Position numbers and translations under genes: made by a program | Shown here: positions 7,339 through 13,894 of the stretch, piece by piece | Layout: every line of letters begins with the position of its first letter | How positions within the stretch are numbered: position 1 is the first letter of the stretch | NCBI GenBank assembly: GCA_946482165.1 | Contig: CAMLQS010000066.1 | Coordinates: forward strand, 1 to 17,933 | Source of the DNA: an uncultured Verrucomicrobiota bacterium | Lineage (GTDB): Bacteria > Verrucomicrobiota > Verrucomicrobiae > Opitutales > Opitutaceae | Length of the DNA stretch: 17,933 bases | Reading direction: 5' to 3' | Notes under the pieces: model-generated | Databases searched by the model: none | Told to the model about the DNA's origin: nothing | What the model saw: only the letters and a program-made list of their open reading frames with translations

Positions 7339-8916
7339 TTAGGCCTGGTAGGCGTAGGTGCTGGCGAACCAAGGAGTGGCGACCTGCTTCTTCAACGCGC
7401 CGTTGGCGGCGAGGTGTTCGAGAATCTTGTAGGCGAGCTCGGCGTCGCCGCCGGCGGCTTGGGCGGCGGCCTCGGCGGTGAATGCCGTGCCGGGAGCGGC
7501 TTTCAGCGCGGCGACCAGCTTGCCTTGAAGGGCGATGACGCCGGTCGCGGCCTTCTTGCCGGCTTCGACGCCGGGCTGGTGGTAGGCGTTGATGCCGACG
7601 AGGGTGGCGTAGAAGCCGACCGCCCGTTCGTAGAGCGCGATCATGAGGCCGAGCGTGCGGGCGTTGAGCTCGTCAACCGTCACGGTGACGGAGTGGCGGT
7701 CCTTTTCGCTGAGGGCGTCGCGGGTGCCGAGGTAGAAGCCGAGGAGGTAGTCGCCGGTGGTGACGCCGGGCTCGACCTGCATCGCGGAGGCGCTGTTGGC
7801 GCGATCTTTCAGGACCTCGATGAAGGTGACGAAGAAGTTGTTCACGCCTTCGCGGAGCTGTTGCACGTAGGCGTGCTGGTCGGTGGATCCCTTGTTGCCG
7901 TAGACGGCGATGCCTTGGTTGACGACCTTGCCCTGAAGGTCGAACTCCTTGCCGAGCGACTCCATGACGAGCTGTTGGAGGTAGCGCGAGAAGAGCAGCA
8001 GGCGGTCCTTGTAGGGGAGGATGACCATGTCCTTGAGTCCCTTGCCGGAGGTCTCGTAGTGCCACATGAGGGCGAGGAGGGCGGCGGGGTTTTCCTTGGT
8101 GACGGTGGAGCGCGTGACGACATCCATCGCGGCGGCGCCGGCGAGCATCGCGTCGATGTCGAGGCCTTGCAGGGCGGCGGGGAGGAGGCCGACGGCGGAG
8201 AGTTCGGAGGTGCGGCCGCCGACCCAGTCCCACATCGGGAAGCGGGCGAGCCAGCCTTGCTGAATGGCGGTTTGCTCGAGCTTGGAGCCTTCGCCGGTGA
8301 CGGCGACGAAGTGCTTGGCGAAGTCGAGGCCGGCGGCCTTGAACGCGGCGGCGGCCTCGAGCTGGCCGTTGCGGGTCTCGACGGTGCCGCCGGACTTGGA
8401 GATGACAACGACGAGGGTCTCGGGGAGTTTGCCCGCGAGCTGGGCGAGGACGTAGTCGATGCCGTCGGGGTCGGTGTTGTCGAAGAAGGAGACCGCCATC
8501 TTGTCGGCGCCGGGCTGGCCGAGCGCGTGGTTGACGAGCTGCGGGCCGAGCGCGGAGCCGCCGATGCCGACGACGAGGAGCTGGGTGAACTTCTTGCCGG
8601 TGGAGCCGAGGAGCTTGCCGCCATGCACGTCGGCGGCGAAGGCCTTGATCTGGGCGAGGCAGGAGTCGATGGCCTTGGTCAGATCGGCGGTCGGCGCGAG
8701 CTTCGAAGCGCGCAGCCAGTAGTGGCCGACCATGCGGTTCTCGTCGGGGTTGGCGACGGCGCCCTTTTCGAGGGCGGCCATGGCGGAGAAGGCCTGCTGC
8801 GCGGCGGGCTCCATCCCGGCGAGGAAGGTATCCGGGAAGGGAATACGACTGTAGTCGAGGGCGAAGCCGAGCGACGCGTTGTGGTAGCTGTATTGGGTGA
8901 AGCGGTTCCAGCTCAT
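7339..8916 (-). CDS. pgi: Glucose-6-phosphate isomerase
   Basis: This cytoplasmic enzyme interconverts glucose 6-phosphate and fructose 6-phosphate. The protein has 525 residues and all family landmarks: GIGGSALGP (117-125), the sugar-phosphate site [11 protein letters not shown] (173-183), [12 protein letters not shown] (229-240), [10 protein letters not shown] with the base Glu at 319, and [11 protein letters not shown] (340-350) with the ring-opening His at 348. Near the C-terminus [13 protein letters not shown] carries the conserved Lys. ATG 8916 has no Shine-Dalgarno (ACCACCC precedes it). The C-terminal part after about residue 465 is Ala-rich with a winged-helix-like look, slightly longer than compact family members. 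It lies 158 bases downstream of the DUF420 gene on the same strand and has its own terminator. With zwf-opcA 2.4 kb away it places both fates of glucose 6-phosphate in one neighbourhood. Confidence 0.97.
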   Translation of the reverse strand: MSWNRFTQYSYHNASLGFALDYSRIPFPDTFLAGMEPAAQQAFSAMAALEKGAVANPDENRMVGHYWLRASKLAPTADLTKAIDSCLAQIKAFAADVHGGKLLGSTGKKFTQLLVVGIGGSALGPQLVNHALGQPGADKMAVSFFDNTDPDGIDYVLAQLAGKLPETLVVVISKSGGTVETRNGQLEAAAAFKAAGLDFAKHFVAVTGEGSKLEQTAIQQGWLARFPMWDWVGGRTSELSAVGLLPAALQGLDIDAMLAGAAAMDVVTRSTVTKENPAALLALMWHYETSGKGLKDMVILPYKDRLLLFSRYLQQLVMESLGKEFDLQGKVVNQGIAVYGNKGSTDQHAYVQQLREGVNNFFVTFIEVLKDRANSASAMQVEPGVTTGDYLLGFYLGTRDALSEKDRHSVTVTVDELNARTLGLMIALYERAVGFYATLVGINAYHQPGVEAGKKAATGVIALQGKLVAALKAAPGTAFTAEAAAQAAGGDAELAYKILEHLAANGALKKQVATPWFASTYAYQA

Positions 8917-9074
8917 GGGTGGTAAAAGGGGGCAGCTAGCACGAGCGCGCGGTCGCAGGCGAGCGCGCGCGGGGCGGGAAAAATGAAAATTATCTCAAGT
9001 TATGATGAAGCGTTGCGTTTCGCGGCCGCGACAACCCTTCGCCGCGGGGGCGGGGCGATGTTGGTCGGCGGTGA

Positions 9075-9527
9075 TCACGCCGACGGCCACCACTGGTAGA
9101 GGAAAAAGTAGACGAGCACGCCGGTTACGCTGACGTAATACCAGATGGGGAACACGACGCGGGCCCATTTCTTGTGGCGTTCATAGTCGCCCTTGATCGC
9201 GAGGAGAAAGGTGCGCGGCACGAGGTAGGCGATGCTGATCGCGAGAATGACATGCGTGAGAAGCATGACGTAGTAGACGACGCGGATCGCGCCCTCGCCG
9301 CCGAACTGGGTGTGGATCGCCTCGCCCGCGCCGGCGGCGGCGCCTTTGAGCGCCTTGTGCGTGAGGTAGCCGACGAGGAAAATGGTGGAGACCGCTCCGG
9401 CGGAGAGCATGCAGGCGCGGTGGGCGTTTTTATTGCCTGCGCGGATGAAGGCGAAGCCCGCGGTCATCAGGACGGTGGCGAGGGCGTTGAGGCCGGCGTT
9501 GATGGCGGGAATGTCTTGGAGCGTCAT
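9075..9527 (-). CDS. DUF420 family membrane protein
   Basis: A 150-residue integral membrane protein with four predicted membrane segments (about 13-29, 40-57, 84-104, 124-146). It matches the DUF420 (YozB-like) pattern: IPAINAGLNALATVLMTAGF at the start, NKNAHRACMLSAGAVSTIFLVGYLTH in the middle, YYVMLLTHVILAI, and a closing IWYYVSVTGVLVYFFLY. The four His residues 36, 57, 92 and 118 sit at the positions I associate with this family, a pattern compatible with heme or metal binding. DUF420 genes commonly occur with cytochrome oxidase assembly genes, and here it lies downstream of ctaA-ctaB on the same strand. The 171-base gap to ctaB is filled by an inverted repeat. Its precise role is not established. 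Confidence 0.85.
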   Translation of the reverse strand: MTLQDIPAINAGLNALATVLMTAGFAFIRAGNKNAHRACMLSAGAVSTIFLVGYLTHKALKGAAAGAGEAIHTQFGGEGAIRVVYYVMLLTHVILAISIAYLVPRTFLLAIKGDYERHKKWARVVFPIWYYVSVTGVLVYFFLYQWWPSA

Positions 9528-9554
9528 TTGGCGAAGCGGGAACTGAATTTTTTA

Positions 9555-9682
9555 GCCACGGAGAGCACGGAGCTCGGACACAGAGGGCACAGAGGAAGGA
9601 GAGAAGACAGAAAGGCAGGGGGCGTATCGGAATTGATCGATCTCTGGGTTCTCTGTGGGCTGCGCTCCGTGTCCTCCGTGGC
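9555..9682. repeat. Intergenic inverted repeat of CACGGAG/CACAGAG units
   Basis: Left arm 9555-9595 starts GCCACGGAGAGCACGGAGC and continues with CACAGAG units. The right arm 9642-9682 is its reverse complement without gaps (GCCACGGAGGACACGGAGC when read on the minus strand) and agrees at roughly three quarters of the 41 positions. The arms flank 46 bases without other signals. The element occupies the ctaB-DUF420 gap. I know similar CCACGGAG-type intergenic repeats from some planctomycete and verrucomicrobial genomes, but copy number here is unknown. Confidence 0.8.
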
Positions 9683-9698
9683 GAAGATCGAGACGGAC

Positions 9699-10643
9699 TC
9701 AGGGAGCGATGAACCAGACGCGGTCGATGACGAGGGCGCCGAGTTGGAGCGGGAGCCAGGCGATGGAGCAGAGGAAGAGTTTGCGCGCCATCGCGTCGCG
9801 GGTGGCCGGGCGGAGAAAAGCGACCGCGCGGGCGAGAAACCAGACTCCGAGCAACGCGCTGATAATCGCGTAGCCGATCGTGGTCAGGCCCAGGAAGCTG
9901 GGCAGGATGCTGAGCGCGACGACGGCCACGGTGTTGACCAACGACCAGCGCGCGACGGCGCCGCCGTCGGGGTCGCGCGTGGTTAGCATGGGGAAGTTCA
10001 CGCGTGCGTAGTCGTGGCGATAGGTCCAGGCCACGGCCATGAAGTGCGGGATTTGCCAAGTCAGGAGAATGCCGAAAAGGATCCAGCCGAGCGGGTCGAC
10101 TTCGACGCGACCGCCCTCGGCGGCGGCCCAGCCGATGAGCGGGGGAAAGGCGCCGGCGATGGCGCCGAGCTCGGTGGACCAGCGCGAGCCGCGTTTCGCG
10201 GGCGTGTAGACCGCCAGGTAGCTTATGATCGTGGCGAGGGCGAAGAAGGCGGCGAGACCGGTTACCTTAGCCATGAGGCAACCGAGCCCGAAGGCGGAGA
10301 GGCCCCAGCCAAGCACGAAGGCGTTGCCCGGGGGGATGCGGCCGGCGGGGAGGGGGCGGTCGGCGGTGCGCGCCATCTGTGCGTCGGTGTCGCGTTCCAT
10401 CCACTGGTTGAGCGCGGCGACGCCGCCGGCGCAGGCGCAGGTGCCGATGCAGAGAAAGAGAAACTCGGACGCGTGCCAGCCGGGTTTGGCGGCGGCATAG
10501 CCGACGAGCGTGGTGAGGACCGAGAGCAGGCTCAGGCGCGGCTTGGTGAGCTCGAACAGATCCCGGAAGGAGCTCGGAGCGCCATCCTGCGGACTGCCTG
10601 CGGAATGGGAATCGGCGTCGGGGGAGGGGGTGTCGGCACTCAT
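9699..10643 (-). CDS. ctaB: Protoheme IX farnesyltransferase (heme O synthase)
   Basis: This integral membrane UbiA-superfamily prenyltransferase adds a farnesyl group to heme b, giving heme O, the precursor of heme A. The protein has 314 residues with about seven to nine hydrophobic segments. The first Asp-rich prenyl-diphosphate motif is NQWMERDTDAQMART (79-93) followed by RPLPAG (96-101); the second conserved block is YTPAKRGSRWSTELGAIAG (146-164), then WQIPHFMAVAW (196-206). I set the start at ATG 10643 because it overlaps the ctaA stop as ATGA and lies about 25 residues before the FELTKPR segment. The reading frame stays open far upstream through ctaA's antisense-free frame, so the longer frame is not real. 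Its product feeds CtaA directly, and the overlap suggests translational coupling. Confidence 0.96.
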   Translation of the reverse strand: MSADTPSPDADSHSAGSPQDGAPSSFRDLFELTKPRLSLLSVLTTLVGYAAAKPGWHASEFLFLCIGTCACAGGVAALNQWMERDTDAQMARTADRPLPAGRIPPGNAFVLGWGLSAFGLGCLMAKVTGLAAFFALATIISYLAVYTPAKRGSRWSTELGAIAGAFPPLIGWAAAEGGRVEVDPLGWILFGILLTWQIPHFMAVAWTYRHDYARVNFPMLTTRDPDGGAVARWSLVNTVAVVALSILPSFLGLTTIGYAIISALLGVWFLARAVAFLRPATRDAMARKLFLCSIAWLPLQLGALVIDRVWFIAP

Positions 10644-11653
10644 GCGGCGGCGGGCGCGCTCGCGGCGCGAAGAGGGCGATGCATCCAGAAGGCGAGGAGG
10701 AAGGAGACGGCGAGCAAGAGCGCACCGACGATCACGTGTCCGGTGGTGAAGTAAGGATCGCGGTAGCTGAGGACGGTGGCGGCGCCGAGGGAAATTTGGA
10801 TGACGAGGAGAATCACGAGCGCGGCGGCGAGACGGCGCAGGCCGGCGGAGGAGGCGGCATGCCGCCACACGGCGACCGCAAGGGCGAGAATGGCGCCGGT
10901 GAGGACAAGGGCCATCACGCGATGGGCAAAGTGGATCACGACGCGAAAGTCCGAGGAGGCGGGCAGCCAGCCGCCGTCGGGCGTGCTGTGCGGGAAGCTT
11001 GGGATGGCGAGACCGGCCATGTTGTGCCGCATGACGGCGGCGATCACGAGTTGCGCGAGGACGAGCAGCACGAGCCCCGCGGCCGCGCGCCGAAGCCCGG
11101 CCGGGACGGGACGCTCGGCTCCGGCGAGCCAGGGCCGGGAAAGCGCGGCGGCGATGGCGAAGAGCACGCAGACATAAACCTGGGCCAGGATGCCGTGCGG
11201 GATCGTGAGCATTTGCCCGAGCGTGAGATCGAAGCCCGGCACCTCGATGGAGTTGAGGAGGACGCGTTTGCCGCCGATCACGCCCTGCACGACGACGATG
11301 GCGAGGGCGGTCCAGCCGAGCCGACGCACCCAGCGGCGGGGTTCGCGGCGCTGAAGCCAGACGGCGGTGGTGATCGCGAGAACGCCCATGCCCATGCCGA
11401 AGAGGCGGTGCGAGTGCTCGGCGAACATATAGATGTCGCGCAGCCAGCCCTCGGGGTTGATGGATCCGTTGGAGAGCGGCCAGTCGGGGAAGGCCATGCC
11501 GGCGCCGATGCTGGTCGTGAAGGCGCCCATGGTGACCACGAGGAACACCCAGGCGGCGGCGGCGCCGCCGAACCACGCGATGCCGCGACGATAAGGCGCG
11601 GCCTGGGCGGAGGCGGCGGAGGAAATGGGAAGAGAGGTCGCGGACGTGGCCAT
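10640..11653 (-). CDS. ctaA: Heme A synthase (COX15/CtaA family)
   Basis: This membrane enzyme oxidises the C8 methyl of heme O to a formyl group, giving heme A for aa3-type oxidases. The protein has 337 residues and about eight membrane segments in two similar halves, as in the family. Conserved heme-ligand histidines are present: E79-xx-H82 (AEHSHRLFG), H153 (TIPHGILAQ), H244 (HFAHRVMAL) and H306 (TTGHVIVGA). Other landmarks are GAFTTSIGAGMAFPDWPL in the first loop and SFPHSTPDG in the second. There is no Cys pair in the first extracytoplasmic loop, unlike the Bacillus type. The start ATG 11653 lacks a Shine-Dalgarno. The gene diverges from the SCO gene over 86 bases and overlaps ctaB by four bases, forming a ctaA-ctaB unit. 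Confidence 0.95.
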   Translation of the reverse strand: MATSATSLPISSAASAQAAPYRRGIAWFGGAAAAWVFLVVTMGAFTTSIGAGMAFPDWPLSNGSINPEGWLRDIYMFAEHSHRLFGMGMGVLAITTAVWLQRREPRRWVRRLGWTALAIVVVQGVIGGKRVLLNSIEVPGFDLTLGQMLTIPHGILAQVYVCVLFAIAAALSRPWLAGAERPVPAGLRRAAAGLVLLVLAQLVIAAVMRHNMAGLAIPSFPHSTPDGGWLPASSDFRVVIHFAHRVMALVLTGAILALAVAVWRHAASSAGLRRLAAALVILLVIQISLGAATVLSYRDPYFTTGHVIVGALLLAVSFLLAFWMHRPLRAASAPAAA

Positions 11654-11739
11654 GAGCGGTGGGAATCGCGGAAAGAAGGGGAGACGCTAGAGGGCGCAAT
11701 GCCTTTGACAAACGTTTCCCCGGAGCGGAACGGTTGCGC

Positions 11740-12672
11740 ATGAATCGACGGATTTCTCGCGGCTGGCGGATCGGAGCACTGGCCTTCGGCGTTGTGCTGG
11801 GGCTCGCGGCTTGCGGGCCGGCTTCCGACGGAAAGAAGGGCGGCGAAGAGGCCCAAGCCACGGTTCCGAAAGGCCGGCCGCTGACCGGCCGCGTCGTGAC
11901 GGTGTTGAGCGAGCGGGGAACGCTGCTGGTCGATCACGAGGAGATCCCCGGCTACATGCCCCGGATGACGATGGAGTTCGAGGTCGGGCCGGGCGACCTG
12001 GCGCTCGCCAAGGAGGGGGCGGCGCTACGGGCGACTTTGGTGGAGCCGGGCGAGGGGCGCTTCCGGCTGGAAGGAATCTGGTGGGTGGAGGCCGTCGCGG
12101 AAGGCGCGGTGCAAAGGGCGGCGGCCCAGCTGCGCGAGGAAACGAACATCCGCGGGCGCGCGGCCTATCGCGAAGTGGGCGAGAATTTGCCCGACTTTGC
12201 GCTCTACGACCAGAACGGCCAGGTCGCGCAGGCGGCCCGGTGGCGGGGCAAGCAGATCCTGGTGAACTTCATCTACACGCGTTGTCCGATCGCGACGATG
12301 TGTCCGCTTGCCACGTCGAAGATGATGGAGACGCAGCGGCTGGCGAAGGAGGCCGGGGTCGCGAACCTCGAATTGGTTTCGATCACGCTCGACCCCGAAT
12401 ATGACACGCCCGGAGTGCTTCGGGAATTCGCGACCACTCGCGGCATCGACACCGCGAACTTCTCCCTTCTCACCGGCCCGGAAGGGGCGATCAAGGACCT
12501 GCTGAAACAGTTCGGCGTGATGGCGGAACTCGATGGTGACGCAAAGACCGAGGTTCCGCTCATCAAGCACACGCTGGCGACTTTGCTGATAAACGAGCAG
12601 GGCAAGATCGCCTGGCGGGCCGACGGCTCGCAGTGGAAGCCGGGCGAGTTCGTCGAAAAGATGAAGCGCTGA
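11740..12672 (+). CDS. SCO1/SenC family copper chaperone lipoprotein with N-terminal CusF-like domain
   Basis: SCO proteins deliver copper to, or reduce, the CuA site of cytochrome c oxidase in the periplasm. This 310-residue protein starts with a lipoprotein signal (lipobox LAAC, Cys25). Residues about 47-115 form a CusF-like copper-binding module: VDHEEIPGYMPRMTMEFEV contains His66 and Met76/Met78 of the HxxxPxxMxxMTM pattern. Residues about 145-308 are the thioredoxin-fold SCO domain (LPDFALYDQNGQ, ILVNFIYTRCP). The copper Cys pair is spaced C-x5-C (RCPIATMCP, Cys182 and Cys188) rather than the usual C-x3-C; the third ligand is His277 (LIKHTLATLLIN). I recall CPLPDFCP-type spacing in other CusF-SCO fusions, so this is a variant rather than a defect. 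I chose ATG 11740 because an upstream in-frame start at 11659 adds residues with no signal-peptide character. It diverges from ctaA. Confidence 0.93.
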   Translation: MNRRISRGWRIGALAFGVVLGLAACGPASDGKKGGEEAQATVPKGRPLTGRVVTVLSERGTLLVDHEEIPGYMPRMTMEFEVGPGDLALAKEGAALRATLVEPGEGRFRLEGIWWVEAVAEGAVQRAAAQLREETNIRGRAAYREVGENLPDFALYDQNGQVAQAARWRGKQILVNFIYTRCPIATMCPLATSKMMETQRLAKEAGVANLELVSITLDPEYDTPGVLREFATTRGIDTANFSLLTGPEGAIKDLLKQFGVMAELDGDAKTEVPLIKHTLATLLINEQGKIAWRADGSQWKPGEFVEKMKR

Positions 12673-12700
12673 TATCGCGCCAGACGGACCTGTTGACCAA

Positions 12701-12725
12701 GGATTTTCACGGATGGGCACGGATG
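12701..12725. repeat. Short repeat fragment (TTTTCACGGATGGGCACGG type) at the start of the next gene
   Basis: GGATTTTCACGGATGGGCAC followed by GGATG has the CACGGAT-periodic look of intergenic repeats found in several GC-rich bacteria, resembling one arm of such an element. It contains the ATG at 12713 and an AAGGA sequence 9 bases before it. No opposite arm is visible, so it is either a fragment or a one-armed copy. Confidence 0.5.
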
Positions 12726-13711
12726 CAAAGACCGCGGAGCAGACGCGGGCGGGCGGGGTGAACTGGCGGAGCGTCGCGTGGATCACCGGCGCGGCGCTGG
12801 CGCTGTATGCCGGTTTCCGGCTGCTGCCGACGGGCACGAACCTGCATCACATGGATTTTCAGGTGTCGGGTGCGAACGCGCTCGAGATGTGCGATCCGGC
12901 GAATCCGCAGTTTATTCCCGTCGTGGAGGCGCGCTCGCCGGTGCGGATGGAGTTGCGCGCGGAGGGCGGGGACGCGCCTGCGGCGGGGCGCGAGACGCGC
13001 TGGGTGCTCTCGCTGGCGACGTTGGCGGGCAAGCCCATCGGCCCGGTCGACCTGTTGACGGTGCATACGAAAAAATTGCACCTGTTGGTGGTCGACCCGA
13101 CCCTGCGCGACTACCAGCACGTGCATCCGGAGCCCGGCGAGCGGCCGGGCGAGTGGATCTTTGCCCACACGCCGCGGCGGGCCGGGGCGTATCGGGTGTT
13201 CGCGGATTTCACGCCGGCGGCGACGGGGCGCGGGTTGTATTCGTATGCCGATTACACCGCGGCGGCGGGCGCCGCCGCGGCGGAAGGCCCTTCGGGATGG
13301 CGGGCGCCGGCGCTTGGCGAGGCCGCCGAGCGCGACGGATACGTGCTTTCGCTAAACCTCGAAAAGGGCGGAGCGGTGAAGGCCGGCGCGCCCGGCACGC
13401 TGATCTTCTCGATCCGGGCGAAGGACGGCGGGGCGGTGCCGATGGAGCCGGTGATGGGCGCCTATGTTCACATGACGGCCTTCGACCAGGAGCGGAGCGG
13501 TTTCGCCCATCTGCATCCGCGCGTGGAGGCGGGCGAAGCCGAGCCGGCGAGGGACGGGAGCGCGCCTTTGCCGCCGCCGAAGGACCCGGCGCGGCCGGGC
13601 TTCGCCTTCGACGTGATGATCCCGCGCGAGGGCACTTACCTCGTGTGGGCGCAGTTCAAACTGCGCGGCGAAGAGTGGTTTCAACCCTTCGTGCTTGAGG
13701 TGGGCAGGTAG
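12713..13711 (+). CDS. Membrane-anchored protein with two HxHP modules (possible copper-related)
   Basis: The protein has 332 residues from ATG 12713, or 317 from an in-frame GTG at 12758. A single membrane segment (about 20-38, SVAWITGAALALYAGFRLL) precedes an extracytoplasmic part. That part has two related beta-rich modules. Module 1 has KKLHLLVVDPTLRDYQHVHPEPGE (His136 and His138) and then GEWIFAHTPRRAGAYRVFADFTP. Module 2 has GAYVHMTAFDQERSGFAHLHPR (His266 and His268) and then FAFDVMIPREGTYLVWAQFKL. Both end in a G-x-Y-x-V/L-x-A-x-F strand, which suggests internal duplication. I do not recognise a named family. The His pairs, the nearby LHHMDF motif and the place 40 bases after a CusF-SCO gene suggest a copper-binding role in oxidase assembly or copper homeostasis, by inference. 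The ATG lies in repeat sequence, so the true start is uncertain. Confidence 0.75.
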   Translation: MGTDAKTAEQTRAGGVNWRSVAWITGAALALYAGFRLLPTGTNLHHMDFQVSGANALEMCDPANPQFIPVVEARSPVRMELRAEGGDAPAAGRETRWVLSLATLAGKPIGPVDLLTVHTKKLHLLVVDPTLRDYQHVHPEPGERPGEWIFAHTPRRAGAYRVFADFTPAATGRGLYSYADYTAAAGAAAAEGPSGWRAPALGEAAERDGYVLSLNLEKGGAVKAGAPGTLIFSIRAKDGGAVPMEPVMGAYVHMTAFDQERSGFAHLHPRVEAGEAEPARDGSAPLPPPKDPARPGFAFDVMIPREGTYLVWAQFKLRGEEWFQPFVLEVGR

Positions 13712-13779
13712 ACGGGCGGACGCAGCCCAGGGGTGGGGGCGCCGCGCTTATTCCGATGCGCGTTCAAGTTGATCCTTAT

Positions 13780-13890
13780 GGTCCGGGGAGCGCCTGCGTC
13801 TCGCAGGCTGTTTCCGGCGTCCCGCCGGAAACTCGGACAGCAGAGCGATACGCTCTGCTGGGCACCCGGGGACGGTGCGCTCCCCGGACC
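13780..13890. repeat. Compact multi-hairpin element: 14-bp outer stem enclosing three stem-loops
   Basis: GGTCCGGGGAGCGC (13780-13793) pairs perfectly with GCGCTCCCCGGACC (13877-13890). Inside lie three perfect stem-loops each with a three-base loop: CTGCG-tct-CGCAG (13794-13806), GTTTCCGGCG-tcc-CGCCGGAAAC (13810-13832) and CAGCAGAGCG-ata-CGCTCTGCTG (13838-13860). A linker follows (13861-13876) whose GCACC could pair alternatively with GGTGC at 13874-13878. The whole resembles a cloverleaf. It fills the gap between two convergent genes and ends 4 bases from the stop of the minus-strand gene. It does not contain tRNA invariant bases. Possible roles are a REP-like mobile palindrome, a bidirectional transcript end, or a structured RNA. 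Confidence 0.85.
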
Positions 13891-13894
13891 TCCC

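Noticed and set aside
7228..8925. 565-residue open frame antisense to pgi
   Set aside because: Same situation: Pgi on the minus strand is complete, the opposite frame is Gly/Glu/Val-rich with no domain.
11705..11710. Perfect TTGACA hexamer before the CusF-SCO gene
   Set aside because: At 16-18 bases downstream there is only GC-rich sequence (GGAACGGTTG) and the start codon follows almost at once, so no usable -10 box exists.
9699..11861. 720-residue frame appearing to fuse ctaB to upstream sequence
   Set aside because: The extra 400 residues are the out-of-frame reading of ctaA. The CtaB start at 10643 overlaps the ctaA stop, and CtaB is full length from there.
13780..13890. tRNA-like reading of the three-hairpin element
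   Set aside because: Arm lengths are wrong (14-bp outer stem, three-base loops) and the invariant tRNA bases (T-loop TTCRA, seven-base anticodon loop) are absent.
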